Counted from the stretch's first letter, positions 44,585 through 52,565 are shown. The stretch: DNA of 64,000 nt from Sphingomonas sp. PP-CE-3A-406 (GCF_003688625.1 NZ_RCWY01000001.1:682001-746000), one strand, 5' to 3'. Translations and numbers: made by a program. The notes: generated by a model not told the origin, from the sequence alone.

Positions 44585-44860
44585 ATGCCACCAGAAGCAG
44601 CACTCATACTGGGTATCATACTGGGAACGCTGGCAACGCTTACGATCCAGGCATTTGGTCGCCGCAAGGCGCGGATCGCGGTCAAGGCCGCGAACCGGGA
44701 TGCGGAACGCAGCATCGCGCTGCTCGACAGTGAGAATGCGCGCCGCACCGGTCAGATCGACCGCTTGCAGGAGCGTATCCAGGTCCTCGAAAGGATCACC
44801 ACCGATCCCGCCGAGCGCACCGCACGCGAAATCGAGGCGCTTCGCCTCCAGCCAAACTGA
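44585..44860 (+). CDS. PspB-like small membrane coiled-coil protein (psp-linked, 1 of 5)
   Basis: A 91-residue protein with an N-terminal membrane segment (residues 3-22, PEAALILGIILGTLATLTIQA), a basic stretch (GRRKARIAVKAANRDAER), and a C-terminal coil. The coil reads RTGQIDRLQERIQVLERITTD, then PAERTAREIEALR. The coil motif is close to that of PspB, and the end matches PspC (AAEIDSLR). An AAGGGGGAAA ribosome-binding site precedes the ATG. It follows pspC by 32 bases. A PspB paralog or partner is the best guess; it has no assigned function. Confidence 0.82.
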   Translation: MPPEAALILGIILGTLATLTIQAFGRRKARIAVKAANRDAERSIALLDSENARRTGQIDRLQERIQVLERITTDPAERTAREIEALRLQPN

Positions 44861-44871
44861 GGGATCGAACA

Positions 44872-45183
44872 ATGGATATGGGTTGGATGGTACCGGTCGG
44901 CATCGTCGGTGCGGTCAGCGCATCGCACGCTTTCCGGACATGGGTTCGCGCCAAGCATGGGTATCCGCTGGAAAGCGATCATGGCGGCAAGCGCCACCGT
45001 CTCAGCTACCAGCATGGGACAGGCCCCGACGATCAACGCAAGGTCGAGCTGCTGAGCAGCGAGAATGAGCGCCTGACCGGGCAGGTCTCCCGCCTCGAGG
45101 AACGGATCGCAGTCCTCGAACGCATCGCCACCGATCCCGCCGAGCGTACGGCACGCGAGATCGACGCCCTCCGCGACCGTTGA
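44872..45183 (+). CDS. PspB-like small membrane coiled-coil protein (psp-linked, 2 of 5)
   Basis: A 103-residue protein starting MDMGWMVPVGIVGAVSASHA, one weak N-terminal hydrophobic segment, then a soluble linker with HGGKRHRLSYQHGTGPDDQR, and a C-terminal coil: ENERLTGQVSRLEERIAVLE followed by RIATDPAERTAREIDALRDR. The last 40 residues are highly similar to those of the previous gene (TDPAERTAREI), which indicates a recent duplication of the coil. The GAGGGA ribosome-binding site is clear. Same strand and 11 bases after the previous stop. Confidence 0.82.
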   Translation: MDMGWMVPVGIVGAVSASHAFRTWVRAKHGYPLESDHGGKRHRLSYQHGTGPDDQRKVELLSSENERLTGQVSRLEERIAVLERIATDPAERTAREIDALRDR

Positions 45184-45197
45184 AAGGGATCCTGACG

Positions 45198-45512
45198 ATG
45201 ATAAGCCCGATACTTATTCCCATCCTCGGGATCTGCTGCGGACTGCTCGCGATCTTTGGCGGCGTCGTGGTTCGGCCCTGGTTCGCCTACAAGAACCGCA
45301 GGATGGAACTCGACGCGCAGATGATCGCGGAAAAGTCGGCGCAATATGCGGCGCACACCGGCCGGCTGGAACAGCGGGTCCGCGTGCTCGAACGGATCGT
45401 TACCGACCGCGGGATCGAACTGGCGGACGAGATCGAGCAGCTTCGCGACGAACGCCCGCTCAACGGAGCCCCGCTCAACGGGGTCCAGACATCACAGGAG
45501 ACAGGATCATGA
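45198..45512 (+). CDS. PspB-like small membrane coiled-coil protein (psp-linked, 3 of 5)
   Basis: A 104-residue protein starting MISPILIPILGICCGLLAIF with a strong membrane segment (residues 4-27, including a Cys pair) and the linker VVRPWFAYKNRRMELDAQMI. The coil is AAHTGRLEQRVRVLERIVTD then RGIELADEIEQLRDE. The tail (RPLNGAPLNGVQTSQETGS) is disordered and repeats PLNGAPLNG. The ATG has AAAGGGAT upstream; an in-frame TTG 18 bases earlier is unlikely. It is followed by a four-base ATGA overlap with the next gene. Confidence 0.82.
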   Translation: MISPILIPILGICCGLLAIFGGVVVRPWFAYKNRRMELDAQMIAEKSAQYAAHTGRLEQRVRVLERIVTDRGIELADEIEQLRDERPLNGAPLNGVQTSQETGS

Positions 45513-45757
45513 ATGGTGGACAGGTGATGGTCGTGATGATCGTCGTGATCGTAATGATTGCCGGTATTATCAAAGCCGGCCTCAAAAACGCTCACCGCAA
45601 TGACGGGGTGTCGCTGATAAACGATCCCGAAGCGGCGCGGCTGCGCGACGAGGTGCAGCAGATGAAGGAGCGCATCCAGGTGTTGGAGCGCGTGATCACC
45701 GACAACCACAAGAGCGTCGATCTCGACCGAGAGATCGAGCGGCTCCGCGACCGCTAG
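45509..45757 (+). CDS. PspB-like small membrane coiled-coil protein (psp-linked, 4 of 5)
   Basis: An 82-residue protein starting MNGGQVMVVMIVVIVMIAGI, a strong membrane segment at residues 5-24, then KAGLKNAHRNDGVSLINDPEAA and a coil RLRDEVQQMKERIQVLERV followed by ITDNHKSVDLDREIERLRDR. It again has ERIQVLERV and ends in EI-x-x-LR. It overlaps the previous stop by ATGA, showing translational coupling. No function is known. Confidence 0.82.
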   Translation: MNGGQVMVVMIVVIVMIAGIIKAGLKNAHRNDGVSLINDPEAARLRDEVQQMKERIQVLERVITDNHKSVDLDREIERLRDR

Positions 45758-45766
45758 GAGGCGGAC

Positions 45767-46006
45767 ATGATCGAACCTAACGTCTATATCACCTTGGCGC
45801 TGGCGAGCCTTGCGGGCCTCGCGATGATCGTGGCCGGTGGCTTGGCCGGATGGCGCGGATGGCTATCGCTGCGGCGGCTGGAGCTGGATCATACACAAGA
45901 CGGTCGGATGCCGATGGCGGTGTCGACCGGGTCGCGGATCGAGATCGCCGACTTGAAGGAGCGGATCAAGAAGCTCGAGGCGATCGCTGCCGGGGTGGAT
46001 CTTTAA
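45767..46006 (+). CDS. PspB-like small membrane coiled-coil protein (psp-linked, 5 of 5)
   Basis: A 79-residue protein starting MIEPNVYITLALASLAGLAM with a membrane segment (residues 7-32, including IVAGGLAGWRGWLSL), then RRLELDHTQDGRMPMAVST and the shortened coil RIEIADLKERIKKLEAIAAG. The coil keeps LKERIKKLEAI, but the EI-x-x-LR end is lost. An AGGAGG ribosome-binding site is five bases before the ATG. It is the last gene of the psp run and is followed by a palindromic repeat at 46026. Confidence 0.78.
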   Translation: MIEPNVYITLALASLAGLAMIVAGGLAGWRGWLSLRRLELDHTQDGRMPMAVSTGSRIEIADLKERIKKLEAIAAGVDL

Positions 46007-46025
46007 GCCTCGCCAAAACCACACG

Positions 46026-46131
46026 ACCACCCCGGCGAAGGCCGGGGCCCAGTTGGAGAGGTAGTAATAACGAATTACCGTACCTCACCATAGCTGTCCC
46101 CCAACTGGACCCCGGCCTTCGCCGGGGTGGT
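46026..46131. repeat. Palindromic repeat, CACCCCGGCGAAGGCCGGGG family (copy 2)
   Basis: Arms ACCACCCCGGCGAAGGCCGG and CCGGCCTTCGCCGGGGTGGT around CCAGTTGGAGAGGTAG...CCCCAACTGGAC. It stands 19 bases after the psp-linked run and probably terminates it. Nothing else is visible between here and sufE. Confidence 0.85.
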
Positions 46132-46204
46132 AGCAACCAGAGATACGCCTCTGGTTTGTTCCCCGGTGTTGAAGCGCTGAGGCCGAACCGCTACCGACCG
46201 CGCC

Positions 46205-46612
46205 ATGGCCACTCTCACCGATATTCGCGAGGAATACGACTTCCTCGAACCCGACGATCGCTACCGCCTGCTGATCGACCTCGGCAAAGAGCTCGAACCG
46301 ATGCCGGATGCGCTGAAGACCGATACGACGTTGGTGCGCGGGTGTTCGGCTTCGGTTTGGGTGTATCCAACCACGACCGACGATGGCCGACTACACTTTC
46401 TCGCGGATTCGAATGCGGCGATTACCAAGGGCATCATCGCTCTGGTGTTGCTAACGGTGCAGGATCAGGCGCCGGGCACGATCGTCGCGACCGACATCAC
46501 TGCGGAACTTGCGCCGTTCGATCTGAGCAAGCAACTGAGTTCGAACCGCACGCAGGGGATCCCGAACATGATCGCGCTGATCCGGGAAACGGCCGAGCGG
46601 TACGCCGACTGA
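46205..46612 (+). CDS. sufE: SufE family sulfur-transfer protein
   Basis: A 135-residue SufE that accepts a persulfide from the cysteine desulfurase SufS and passes it on to SufBCD for Fe-S cluster assembly. The active-site Cys is in TLVRGCSASVWVYP, near residue 46. The other family elements are EEYDFLEPDDRYRLLIDLGKELEPMP and SKQLSSNRTQGIPNMIALIRETA (short motifs). Its Fe-S link matches the neighbouring 2Fe-2S protein. The upstream gap contains the palindromic repeat. Confidence 0.95.
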   Translation: MATLTDIREEYDFLEPDDRYRLLIDLGKELEPMPDALKTDTTLVRGCSASVWVYPTTTDDGRLHFLADSNAAITKGIIALVLLTVQDQAPGTIVATDITAELAPFDLSKQLSSNRTQGIPNMIALIRETAERYAD

Positions 46613-46616
46613 GACC

Positions 46617-46713
46617 GTGCCCTCACCCTTCCCACGGCCAAGTGGCCGAGGGCCCCTTCCCTCTCCCCTCAGGGGAGAGGGAGAGACGCCGGAGGCGGCG
46701 AGGGTGAGGGCAC
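46617..46713. repeat. Palindromic repeat overlapping a coding 3' end
   Basis: Arms GTGCCCTCACCCTTCCC and GAGGGTGAGGGCAC with an internal hairpin CTCTCCCCTCAGGGGAGAG. The right arm (46669-46713) is also the last 14-15 codons of the ferredoxin-like gene. It lies between convergent sufE and the ferredoxin-like gene, so it may also terminate both. Confidence 0.8.
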
Positions 46714-47016
46714 GTCGCGGTGTTCGGTAAGAGTTGCAACGATTTCATCCGTATCCGCACCAACCGGCACCAGCATCCACCGGTCCGGCCGAGCGCCGTC
46801 GATCATCACCACCGCGTTCTTCGGGCACACGCCGAGACACTTGATCTCGACCACCCCGCGATCCGCCTTGCGGCCTTTCTTGAGACCGAGCGCCTGACGC
46901 AACAGTTTCACTAGCGGCGTCCGGCCCTTCTCGCCGAACCCGCCGTCGAGCTTTTTCGAACATTTGCCGCAGACCAGAACGCTCCCCTGCCAGCGACTGG
47001 CAAGAACCCGGATCAC
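46669..47016 (-). CDS. Thioredoxin-like [2Fe-2S] ferredoxin domain protein
   Basis: A 115-residue protein with the thioredoxin-like ferredoxin fold. The four Cys ligands are CGKC (VLVCGKCSKKL) near residue 16-19 and ECLGVC-type (VEIKCLGVCPKNAVVMID) near residue 65-70, i.e. C-x2-C and C-x3-C. The GTG at 47016 overlaps the J-domain stop by four bases (GTGA), with GGAAA upstream; a GTG at 47028 is an alternative. The final residues DVPSPSPPPASLPLP come from a palindromic repeat that extends into the gene. Its partner is unknown; the sufE gene is convergent. Confidence 0.85.
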   Translation of the reverse strand: MIRVLASRWQGSVLVCGKCSKKLDGGFGEKGRTPLVKLLRQALGLKKGRKADRGVVEIKCLGVCPKNAVVMIDGARPDRWMLVPVGADTDEIVATLTEHRDVPSPSPPPASLPLP

Positions 47017-47552
47017 GCCGGTTTCCACGTCCGCTGATCCTCGGCCGCCTTCAGCACCTCGTACGCCGCCTGCACGCCCTGGAACCGCTTGGCCGCATCC
47101 TTGTCGTTCGGGCGCACATCGGGATGGTTCGCCTTTGCCATCCGCCGCCACGCCGCACGCACGTCCTCGAACGTCGCATCGGGTTCCAGGTCCAGTACCT
47201 CCAGCGCGCGCATCTCGTCGCGCGACCGGCTGCCGTCGCCCGAGCCGGCCCAGGCATAATGCTTCGGATCGGTGTAGCCGTCAGCCGTGCGCGTTTCCGC
47301 CGCCTCCCGCTCGGCCGCTTCCTCCGCGCTCAACCCTTCGAAATAATTCCAGCCGCGATTATATTCCCCGGCATGGTTCATGCAGAAATACCAGCGGTCC
47401 GGGCTGTTCGGCGATTTCGGTGCCGGGCAATTACCGGGCTCGTTGCAGCCATGCCGGTCGCACAGCCGGACGGTCACCGCCTCGGTGCTCGCGCCATACT
47501 CGCGCCAGCGTGGAAAACCCCAGTCGGAAGATCGTGTCGTGCTTCGAGCCAT
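47013..47552 (-). CDS. J domain-containing protein with an N-terminal Cys-rich motif
   Basis: A 179-residue DnaJ-type co-chaperone. The J domain is at residues 115-175 with the HPD tripeptide in KANHPDVRPND, which stimulates Hsp70 ATPase. The N-terminal part has a Cys/His-rich motif, VRLCDRHGCNEPGNCPAPKS...WYFCMNHAGEYNRGWNYF, that may bind zinc or a metal cluster (short motifs, positions 27-70). It is typical of an alphaproteobacterial J-protein type with unknown clients. Its stop overlaps the ferredoxin-like gene, so both proteins may act together. Confidence 0.9.
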   Translation of the reverse strand: MARSTTRSSDWGFPRWREYGASTEAVTVRLCDRHGCNEPGNCPAPKSPNSPDRWYFCMNHAGEYNRGWNYFEGLSAEEAAEREAAETRTADGYTDPKHYAWAGSGDGSRSRDEMRALEVLDLEPDATFEDVRAAWRRMAKANHPDVRPNDKDAAKRFQGVQAAYEVLKAAEDQRTWKPA

Positions 47553-47768
47553 AGCGGCCCGAGATAGGCGTCCCTACGGACAACGCAACCGCGCGTGACG
47601 AAGCCGAGCCAAACTCGTCCGTTCCAACTATCTTCCGCATCGCAACATTCCGCCTTGAGTCAGCCACCGTTCATCGATTAATGAACATGAACTATTTGTC
47701 ATGTGGCATGGATAGATGCGTCCGGTGCGGACGTATTCCCAGCCGACACCTTAGCGACAGGAGCACTG

Positions 47769-49349
47769 GTGCCGACTCTCATTCCAAAGCTTACCACATG
47801 GCGTGCGGATCTTCCCGCCTCCGTCGTCGTCGCGCTCGTTGCGCTGCCCCTCTGTCTCGGCGTTGCGCTCGCGTCCGGCGCGCCGCTGTTCGCTGGCATC
47901 ATCTCCGGCATCGTCGGCGGTATCGCGGTCGGCCTGTTCTCCAAGTCGCCGCTGTCGGTCAGCGGCCCCGCCGCCGGCCTGACCGTGATCGTGCTCACCG
48001 CGATCGAGAGCATGCCGAGCTACCAGATGTTTCTGATGGCGGTCGTGCTGTCGGGCGTTCTCCAGATTTGCTTCTCGCTGACCCGCGCCGGTATTCTCAG
48101 CGAGTTCGTGCCGTCGTCCGTCATCACCGGCATGCTCGCCGCGATCGGCCTGATCCTGATCCTGAAACAGATCCCGCATGCGGTCGGATTCGACCGCGAA
48201 GCGGTGGGCATCTTTGAATTTACCACCGCCAACGGCGTCAACACCTTCTCGCGGATCCTCGACAGCCTCTCCGCCAGCGTGACGCCCGGCGCGATCCTGA
48301 TCGCCGGCGTCAGCCTTGCCTTCCTGTTCTGGTGGGATGGCGCCAAGCCGAAGGACGGTCCCCTGCGCTTCGTCCCCGGCCCGCTCGTCGTCGTGCTGAT
48401 CGGCATCTTCGGCAATATGCTGCTCGGTTTGGTGAAGCCCGACTGGCAGCTCCAGGCAACGCACCTCGTCCAGGTGCCGATCACGCAGACACTGTCGCAA
48501 TTCCCGTCGCTGTTTACCTTCCCCGACTTCTCAGGGATCACGATGGGCATCGTCTGGAGCAGCGCGGTCACGCTCGCGATCGTCGCCAGTCTCGAATCGC
48601 TGCTGAGCGTCAAGGCGGTCGACGAAATCGATCCGCGCCGTCGCTCGACCGACAAGAACTGGGAGCTGATGGCGCAGGGTGGCGGCAACATCCTGTCCGG
48701 CCTGGTCGGCGGCCTCCCCGTCACCTCGGTGATCGTCCGCTCATCGGCGAACGTCGATGCCAAGGCCGAGAGCAAGCTGTCGACGATGCTGCACGGCTTC
48801 TGGCTGCTGGTCAGCGTCGCGCTAATCCCGTCGGTACTTAACCTGATCCCGCTGTCGGCACTCGCCGCAGTGCTGATCGCGACAGGCTACAAGCTGACCA
48901 AGCCCAAGCTGTACACCGAACGCTTCAAGCAGGGCTGGACGCAGTTCATTCCATTCGTCGTCACCGTGGCTGCGATCCTGTTCACCGACCTGCTCGAAGG
49001 CATCGTCATCGGCCTCGCGGTCGGCTTCGTTTTCGTCGTCGCGCGTAACTTCCGCACCGCGATCACCTTTGCCTGCGACGACGAGGACTGCCTCGTTCGC
49101 GCACGGCGCAATCTGTATTTCATCCATAAATACGAGTTGCAGAAGTCGCTCGCCAAGGTGCCCGACAACGCGAACCTGCTGATCGACCTGTCGTCGACCA
49201 GCTATGTCGATCTCGACAATGTCGACATCATCAACGCGTTCATCAAGGGCGCCGCGTATCGCGGCATCACCGTGCTCATCCGCGGCGATCTCGCGCTGCG
49301 CACGGTCAAGCTGATCAACGCCCCCCAGACCGAGGTCCGTTTCGCATGA
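47769..49349 (+). CDS. SulP family anion transporter with STAS domain
   Basis: A 526-residue SulP permease. It has 10-12 hydrophobic helices (for example VVVALVALPLCLGVALASGA, FAGIISGIVGGIAVGLFSKS, LTVIVLTAIESMPSYQM) and a C-terminal STAS domain (about residues 430-526, LLIDLSSTSYVDLDNVDIIN and RGITVLIRGDLALRTVKL). The following gene is a carbonic anhydrase that overlaps by ATGA, so bicarbonate is the likely substrate (BicA type); sulfate cannot be excluded. The start is the GTG with AGGAG six bases upstream; an earlier in-frame codon at 47703 is less likely. The upstream 216 bases contain no other gene. Confidence 0.9.
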   Translation: MPTLIPKLTTWRADLPASVVVALVALPLCLGVALASGAPLFAGIISGIVGGIAVGLFSKSPLSVSGPAAGLTVIVLTAIESMPSYQMFLMAVVLSGVLQICFSLTRAGILSEFVPSSVITGMLAAIGLILILKQIPHAVGFDREAVGIFEFTTANGVNTFSRILDSLSASVTPGAILIAGVSLAFLFWWDGAKPKDGPLRFVPGPLVVVLIGIFGNMLLGLVKPDWQLQATHLVQVPITQTLSQFPSLFTFPDFSGITMGIVWSSAVTLAIVASLESLLSVKAVDEIDPRRRSTDKNWELMAQGGGNILSGLVGGLPVTSVIVRSSANVDAKAESKLSTMLHGFWLLVSVALIPSVLNLIPLSALAAVLIATGYKLTKPKLYTERFKQGWTQFIPFVVTVAAILFTDLLEGIVIGLAVGFVFVVARNFRTAITFACDDEDCLVRARRNLYFIHKYELQKSLAKVPDNANLLIDLSSTSYVDLDNVDIINAFIKGAAYRGITVLIRGDLALRTVKLINAPQTEVRFA

Positions 49350-49984
49350 GGCAGTACAAACAGCTCCTGCTCGCCAACAAGGCGTGGTCGGCCGAGATCA
49401 TCGAGGAAAGCGCCGATTTCTTCCAGCGCCAGCTGGTCGGGCAGAACCCGGAGTTCCTGTGGATCGGCTGTTCGGACAGCCGGGTCAGCCCGGAACAGAT
49501 GACGATGACGCCGCCGGGCAACATGTTCATCCACCGCAACATCGCCAATCTGGTCAACGACGACGACATGAACCTGATGTCGGTGCTGCAATATGCGGTC
49601 GACGTGCTCGGCGTGCGGCACATCATCATCTGCGGGCATTATGCGTGCGGCGGGATCCGCGCGACGCTCGACGGCGGCACCACCGGCCCGGTCGACGACT
49701 GGCTCTCGACCGCGCGCTGCGTGCTGCACGACCATGCCGACGAGATCGACGCGCAGCCCGACCGCGAGCAAAAGGTCAACCGACTGGTCGAGGTCAACGT
49801 CCGCGACCAGCTCCTCCGCCTCGCGCGCACCAAGACGATCCAGGGCGCGTTCGCGCGCGGGCAGGAAGTGCTGCTCCACGGCTGGGTCTACGACATCCGC
49901 GACGGGCTGATCAAACCGATGATGGAAATCGATTCGACCACCGTGCTGGAAGAGGTCGGCCGGCCGGACAAGGTGCTGGTGTAG
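49346..49984 (+). CDS. can: Beta-carbonic anhydrase
   Basis: A 212-residue beta-class carbonic anhydrase that interconverts CO2 and bicarbonate. The zinc ligands are Cys42 and Asp44 in GCSDSRVSPE, His98 in ICGHYACGG and Cys101. The other conserved region is NIANLVNDDDMNLMSVLQYAV. The ATG overlaps the transporter stop by four bases, giving translational coupling, consistent with supply of bicarbonate for carboxylases. A hairpin terminator follows the stop. Confidence 0.96.
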   Translation: MRQYKQLLLANKAWSAEIIEESADFFQRQLVGQNPEFLWIGCSDSRVSPEQMTMTPPGNMFIHRNIANLVNDDDMNLMSVLQYAVDVLGVRHIIICGHYACGGIRATLDGGTTGPVDDWLSTARCVLHDHADEIDAQPDREQKVNRLVEVNVRDQLLRLARTKTIQGAFARGQEVLLHGWVYDIRDGLIKPMMEIDSTTVLEEVGRPDKVLV

Positions 49985-49992
49985 GGCTCGCT

Positions 49993-50016
49993 CCCTCCCA
50001 ACGGTCGTTGGGAGGG
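49993..50016. terminator. Perfect hairpin between convergent can and TonB-like genes
   Basis: CCCTCCCAAC and GTTGGGAGGG form a 10-bp perfect stem around a four-base loop. No T tract follows, but the position between convergent genes supports a bidirectional terminator. Confidence 0.6.
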
Positions 50017-50029
50017 CGTTAGCTAAAAG

Positions 50030-52051
50030 TCACGATCCACGCCGCGCCGATTCCGGCAGCAGAAACTTGATGCGGCTTGTCGTGGCACCACAACCGAGGC
50101 CTCCGTCGGGCCGATAAGTCTTGGCATATTTCGCCATCGTGAAGAATTTGGTCCCCGCTTCGGAGAAGATGAACGGCGGATAGCTCAACAGCGCGCGCTG
50201 GTTGACGACGTTGCCATCCGCGCCGATGTCGTACTGAATCTGGGTCCAGCCTTCGAAACCCCATCGCTGGGCTTCCATCGGGAACGCTTCCGATCCGGGC
50301 TTGGATACCATCTTGGGTGGTGCATCCATGATCGCACACTGGTTCGCCGTCAGGCCACTGGAGGCGAACGTCGCGCGGGCCGCATCGATCTGACCGTTGC
50401 GTTCCTCGATCGACGCGATCCGGATCAGCGCGCCGACGCGGAGCGGATCGTTCGGCCGCAACGCCTTGTCGTCCGCCACTTGCCGAAGCGTGACGATTGC
50501 CGTGTCGTTCTTTTCGGACTTTCGCGTCCGTGCAACGGCGCCATCGACCATGATCAGCCGGATCGCCGCTCGCGCCTGAGGATCGTTCGCATAGACGGGT
50601 TCCGATACCATCGGCGTCAGCGTGCGCTCAAAGACACCCGGCTTCCAGATATCGGTGACCGCATCGACGCGTCCTGGCAAATCGAAGGTCAGTCGCGCAC
50701 TGGGGGGCCCATCGTTGGCCTTCGCGATCGCCAGAGCGCGTGCGTACAGTGCAGCCCGCTCTTCGCGCGCGACGGTCGGATTGCTCGTCAGGCGGTAGAT
50801 GGCGGCGAGCGTGCGCAAACCGTCAGGCGACTGGGCCGTCGCCGAAGCCAGTTCGGCCCGCTGCCCCGCGAGCGCTGCCGCCTGCGGCCCTACCGGTTCG
50901 GGCGCTACCGTGACGCCCTTGCTGGAGAGCCATTGCTCCAACGCACCGTCCAACCCGTCGCCGATTGATGGCCGCTGGAACGCGGTCGAACAGCGCATCT
51001 CGACCCGCACGTGATAGCGATAGAACGCCGGAATCGCCTGGACCTTTTCGGCAGGCCACGACCAACCCTTGACCGCACGCGCGAACTCCAGCGCGACCTG
51101 ACCGCCACCCGCGGCATAGATCGGCACCGCTTGGTCGATCGTGCCGTCGGATGCGATGTTGAACTCGACCACCGCGACGTCCTGCGGCTTGAGACCGGCA
51201 TCGCCGCCACAATCCGGCGAGCGCATCTCTGCGGCGGGATCGAACGAACCTTTCACCATGCGTCCTGCACCGGTATAGGCCATATACCGCCGTGCCTCTT
51301 CCGCGTTGCCCCCCAGCAGGAACGCAATCGCGGCGTCGGACCGTGCCGAGGCGTCCATGATATCGACCTTGTCCGTTTCGAGGCCGCCGAGAAGCCTGAT
51401 CGCCTGCAACGCGCTCGCACGGGCGCCGGCGATATCGCCAGTATTGAGTTTCAGGAGCGTCCGCTCGCGCGCGAACCGCGCGGCTACGCTCTTTTCGAGC
51501 TTCGACTTGGCGATCAGCGTGTCGCTTCGTGCCAAAGTGGCGGCTGCTGCGGTGGGATCTATGAAAATCTGCGCGGTCGCCAACGCCAGCATCGCGCCCA
51601 GCTTGTCCCCCGTGGTGATGGCGCTCGCCTCTGCCTGCTGCAGCGCAGTCACGGCGCCCGCGTAATCGAGCGTGTCGGTCGCGACCTGGCCCAGGATCAG
51701 GAACGCGCGCGTCCGATCCTCCGCGAGACTGGCGTCGTCCGCCGGAAGCAAGGCAAGCCCCGCCCGGGCGGCCTTCACCGATTCGTCGGCGCGGTTGAGC
51801 GCGAACAGAATCGGCGCCTTGCGGATCAGCACGATGCCGCGGCTGCGCGACCCGACCTTGGTCCGTGTTTCCAGCTTTTCCCAGGCCGCCAGTGACGCCG
51901 TGCGATCGGGCTTGGCATCCAGCGCGGTTGCTGCATCGAAATCTTGCTGGACCGTCGTCGACGGCGGCGGCGTCTGCGCGCCTACTGGCACAAGCCCGCC
52001 CGCCATCGCCAACACGCCGGCACTCAACAGCGCGATCGTCTTGATCCGCAT
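50030..52051 (-). CDS. TonB C-terminal-like / TPR-region secreted protein
   Basis: A 673-residue exported protein. The N-terminus MRIKTIALLSAGVLAMAGGL is a signal peptide cut near VGAQT. Residues 40-250 are rich in Ala-containing helical repeats (SLAAWEKLETRTKVG, SVKAARAGLALLPADD, AGAVTALQQAEASAITTG) and look like degenerate TPRs. Two TonB_C-like segments follow: VVEFNIASDGTIDQAVPIYA near 300 and WTQIQYDIGADGNVVNQRAL with SRIKFLLP near the end. The function is unknown; an energy-transducer or periplasmic scaffold role is possible. Starts at an ATG with GGGGAAG upstream. Confidence 0.75.
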   Translation of the reverse strand: MRIKTIALLSAGVLAMAGGLVPVGAQTPPPSTTVQQDFDAATALDAKPDRTASLAAWEKLETRTKVGSRSRGIVLIRKAPILFALNRADESVKAARAGLALLPADDASLAEDRTRAFLILGQVATDTLDYAGAVTALQQAEASAITTGDKLGAMLALATAQIFIDPTAAAATLARSDTLIAKSKLEKSVAARFARERTLLKLNTGDIAGARASALQAIRLLGGLETDKVDIMDASARSDAAIAFLLGGNAEEARRYMAYTGAGRMVKGSFDPAAEMRSPDCGGDAGLKPQDVAVVEFNIASDGTIDQAVPIYAAGGGQVALEFARAVKGWSWPAEKVQAIPAFYRYHVRVEMRCSTAFQRPSIGDGLDGALEQWLSSKGVTVAPEPVGPQAAALAGQRAELASATAQSPDGLRTLAAIYRLTSNPTVAREERAALYARALAIAKANDGPPSARLTFDLPGRVDAVTDIWKPGVFERTLTPMVSEPVYANDPQARAAIRLIMVDGAVARTRKSEKNDTAIVTLRQVADDKALRPNDPLRVGALIRIASIEERNGQIDAARATFASSGLTANQCAIMDAPPKMVSKPGSEAFPMEAQRWGFEGWTQIQYDIGADGNVVNQRALLSYPPFIFSEAGTKFFTMAKYAKTYRPDGGLGCGATTSRIKFLLPESARRGS

Positions 52052-52111
52052 CACTTCCCCCACGTCGCACCCCGCATCATTTGCGCGCAGTCTGCTACGG
52101 TTCGGGGAAGG

Positions 52112-52500
52112 ATGCCAGAGGGTCTGTAAGCCGGGTTCTGTCCATTTCCGATCCTTCGATACGGAAGTTAGGCGACCATTCCTCTAGGACGACGGTTGCC
52201 CGCCGCCTCAAGCAATCAACCCGGGTGACGAGCTGAAACGAAGCCCATGTGCCACCCCTATTCGATCTTGCTCCCGGTGGGGTTTGCCGTGCCGCCCCTG
52301 TTACCAGGCGCGCGGTGCGCTCTTACCGCACCCTTTCACTCTGACCGCCCCGACCGAAGCCGAGGGTTGGCCGTCTGCTCTCTGTGGCACTTTCCCTGAG
52401 GTCACCCTCGCCGGGCGTTACCCGGCACCGTCGTTTCGCGGAGCCCGGACTTTCCTCGCGTGTCCTGAGACACCCGCGGCCGCCCGACCCTCTGGCGAGG
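52112..52500 (-). ncRNA. rnpB: RNase P RNA, class A
   Basis: About 389 bases on the minus strand with the bacterial RNase P structure. P1 pairs GCCAGAGGGTC (52486-52496) with GACCCTCTGGC (3' end near 52114). The universally conserved CR-I GAGGAAAGTCCGGGCTCC is near the 5' end, ACAGAGAGCAGACGG-type and GGTAAGAGCGCACCG are in the middle, and the 3' GACAGAACCCGGCTTACAG is the CR-V partner. It processes tRNA 5' ends. It lies between the amidase and the TonB-like gene on the same strand. Confidence 0.96.
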
Positions 52501-52565
52501 CGAGCCCTAGCGTGAGTGCGGGCGATGCACCACCGTTTTCGTGGTCAAAACGGCTGCCCACCCCC

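Noticed and set aside
52052..52113. Separate small gene between rnpB and the TonB_C-like gene
   Set aside because: No ORF with a start and ribosome-binding site; the sequence is only the spacer after the RNase P RNA 3' end.
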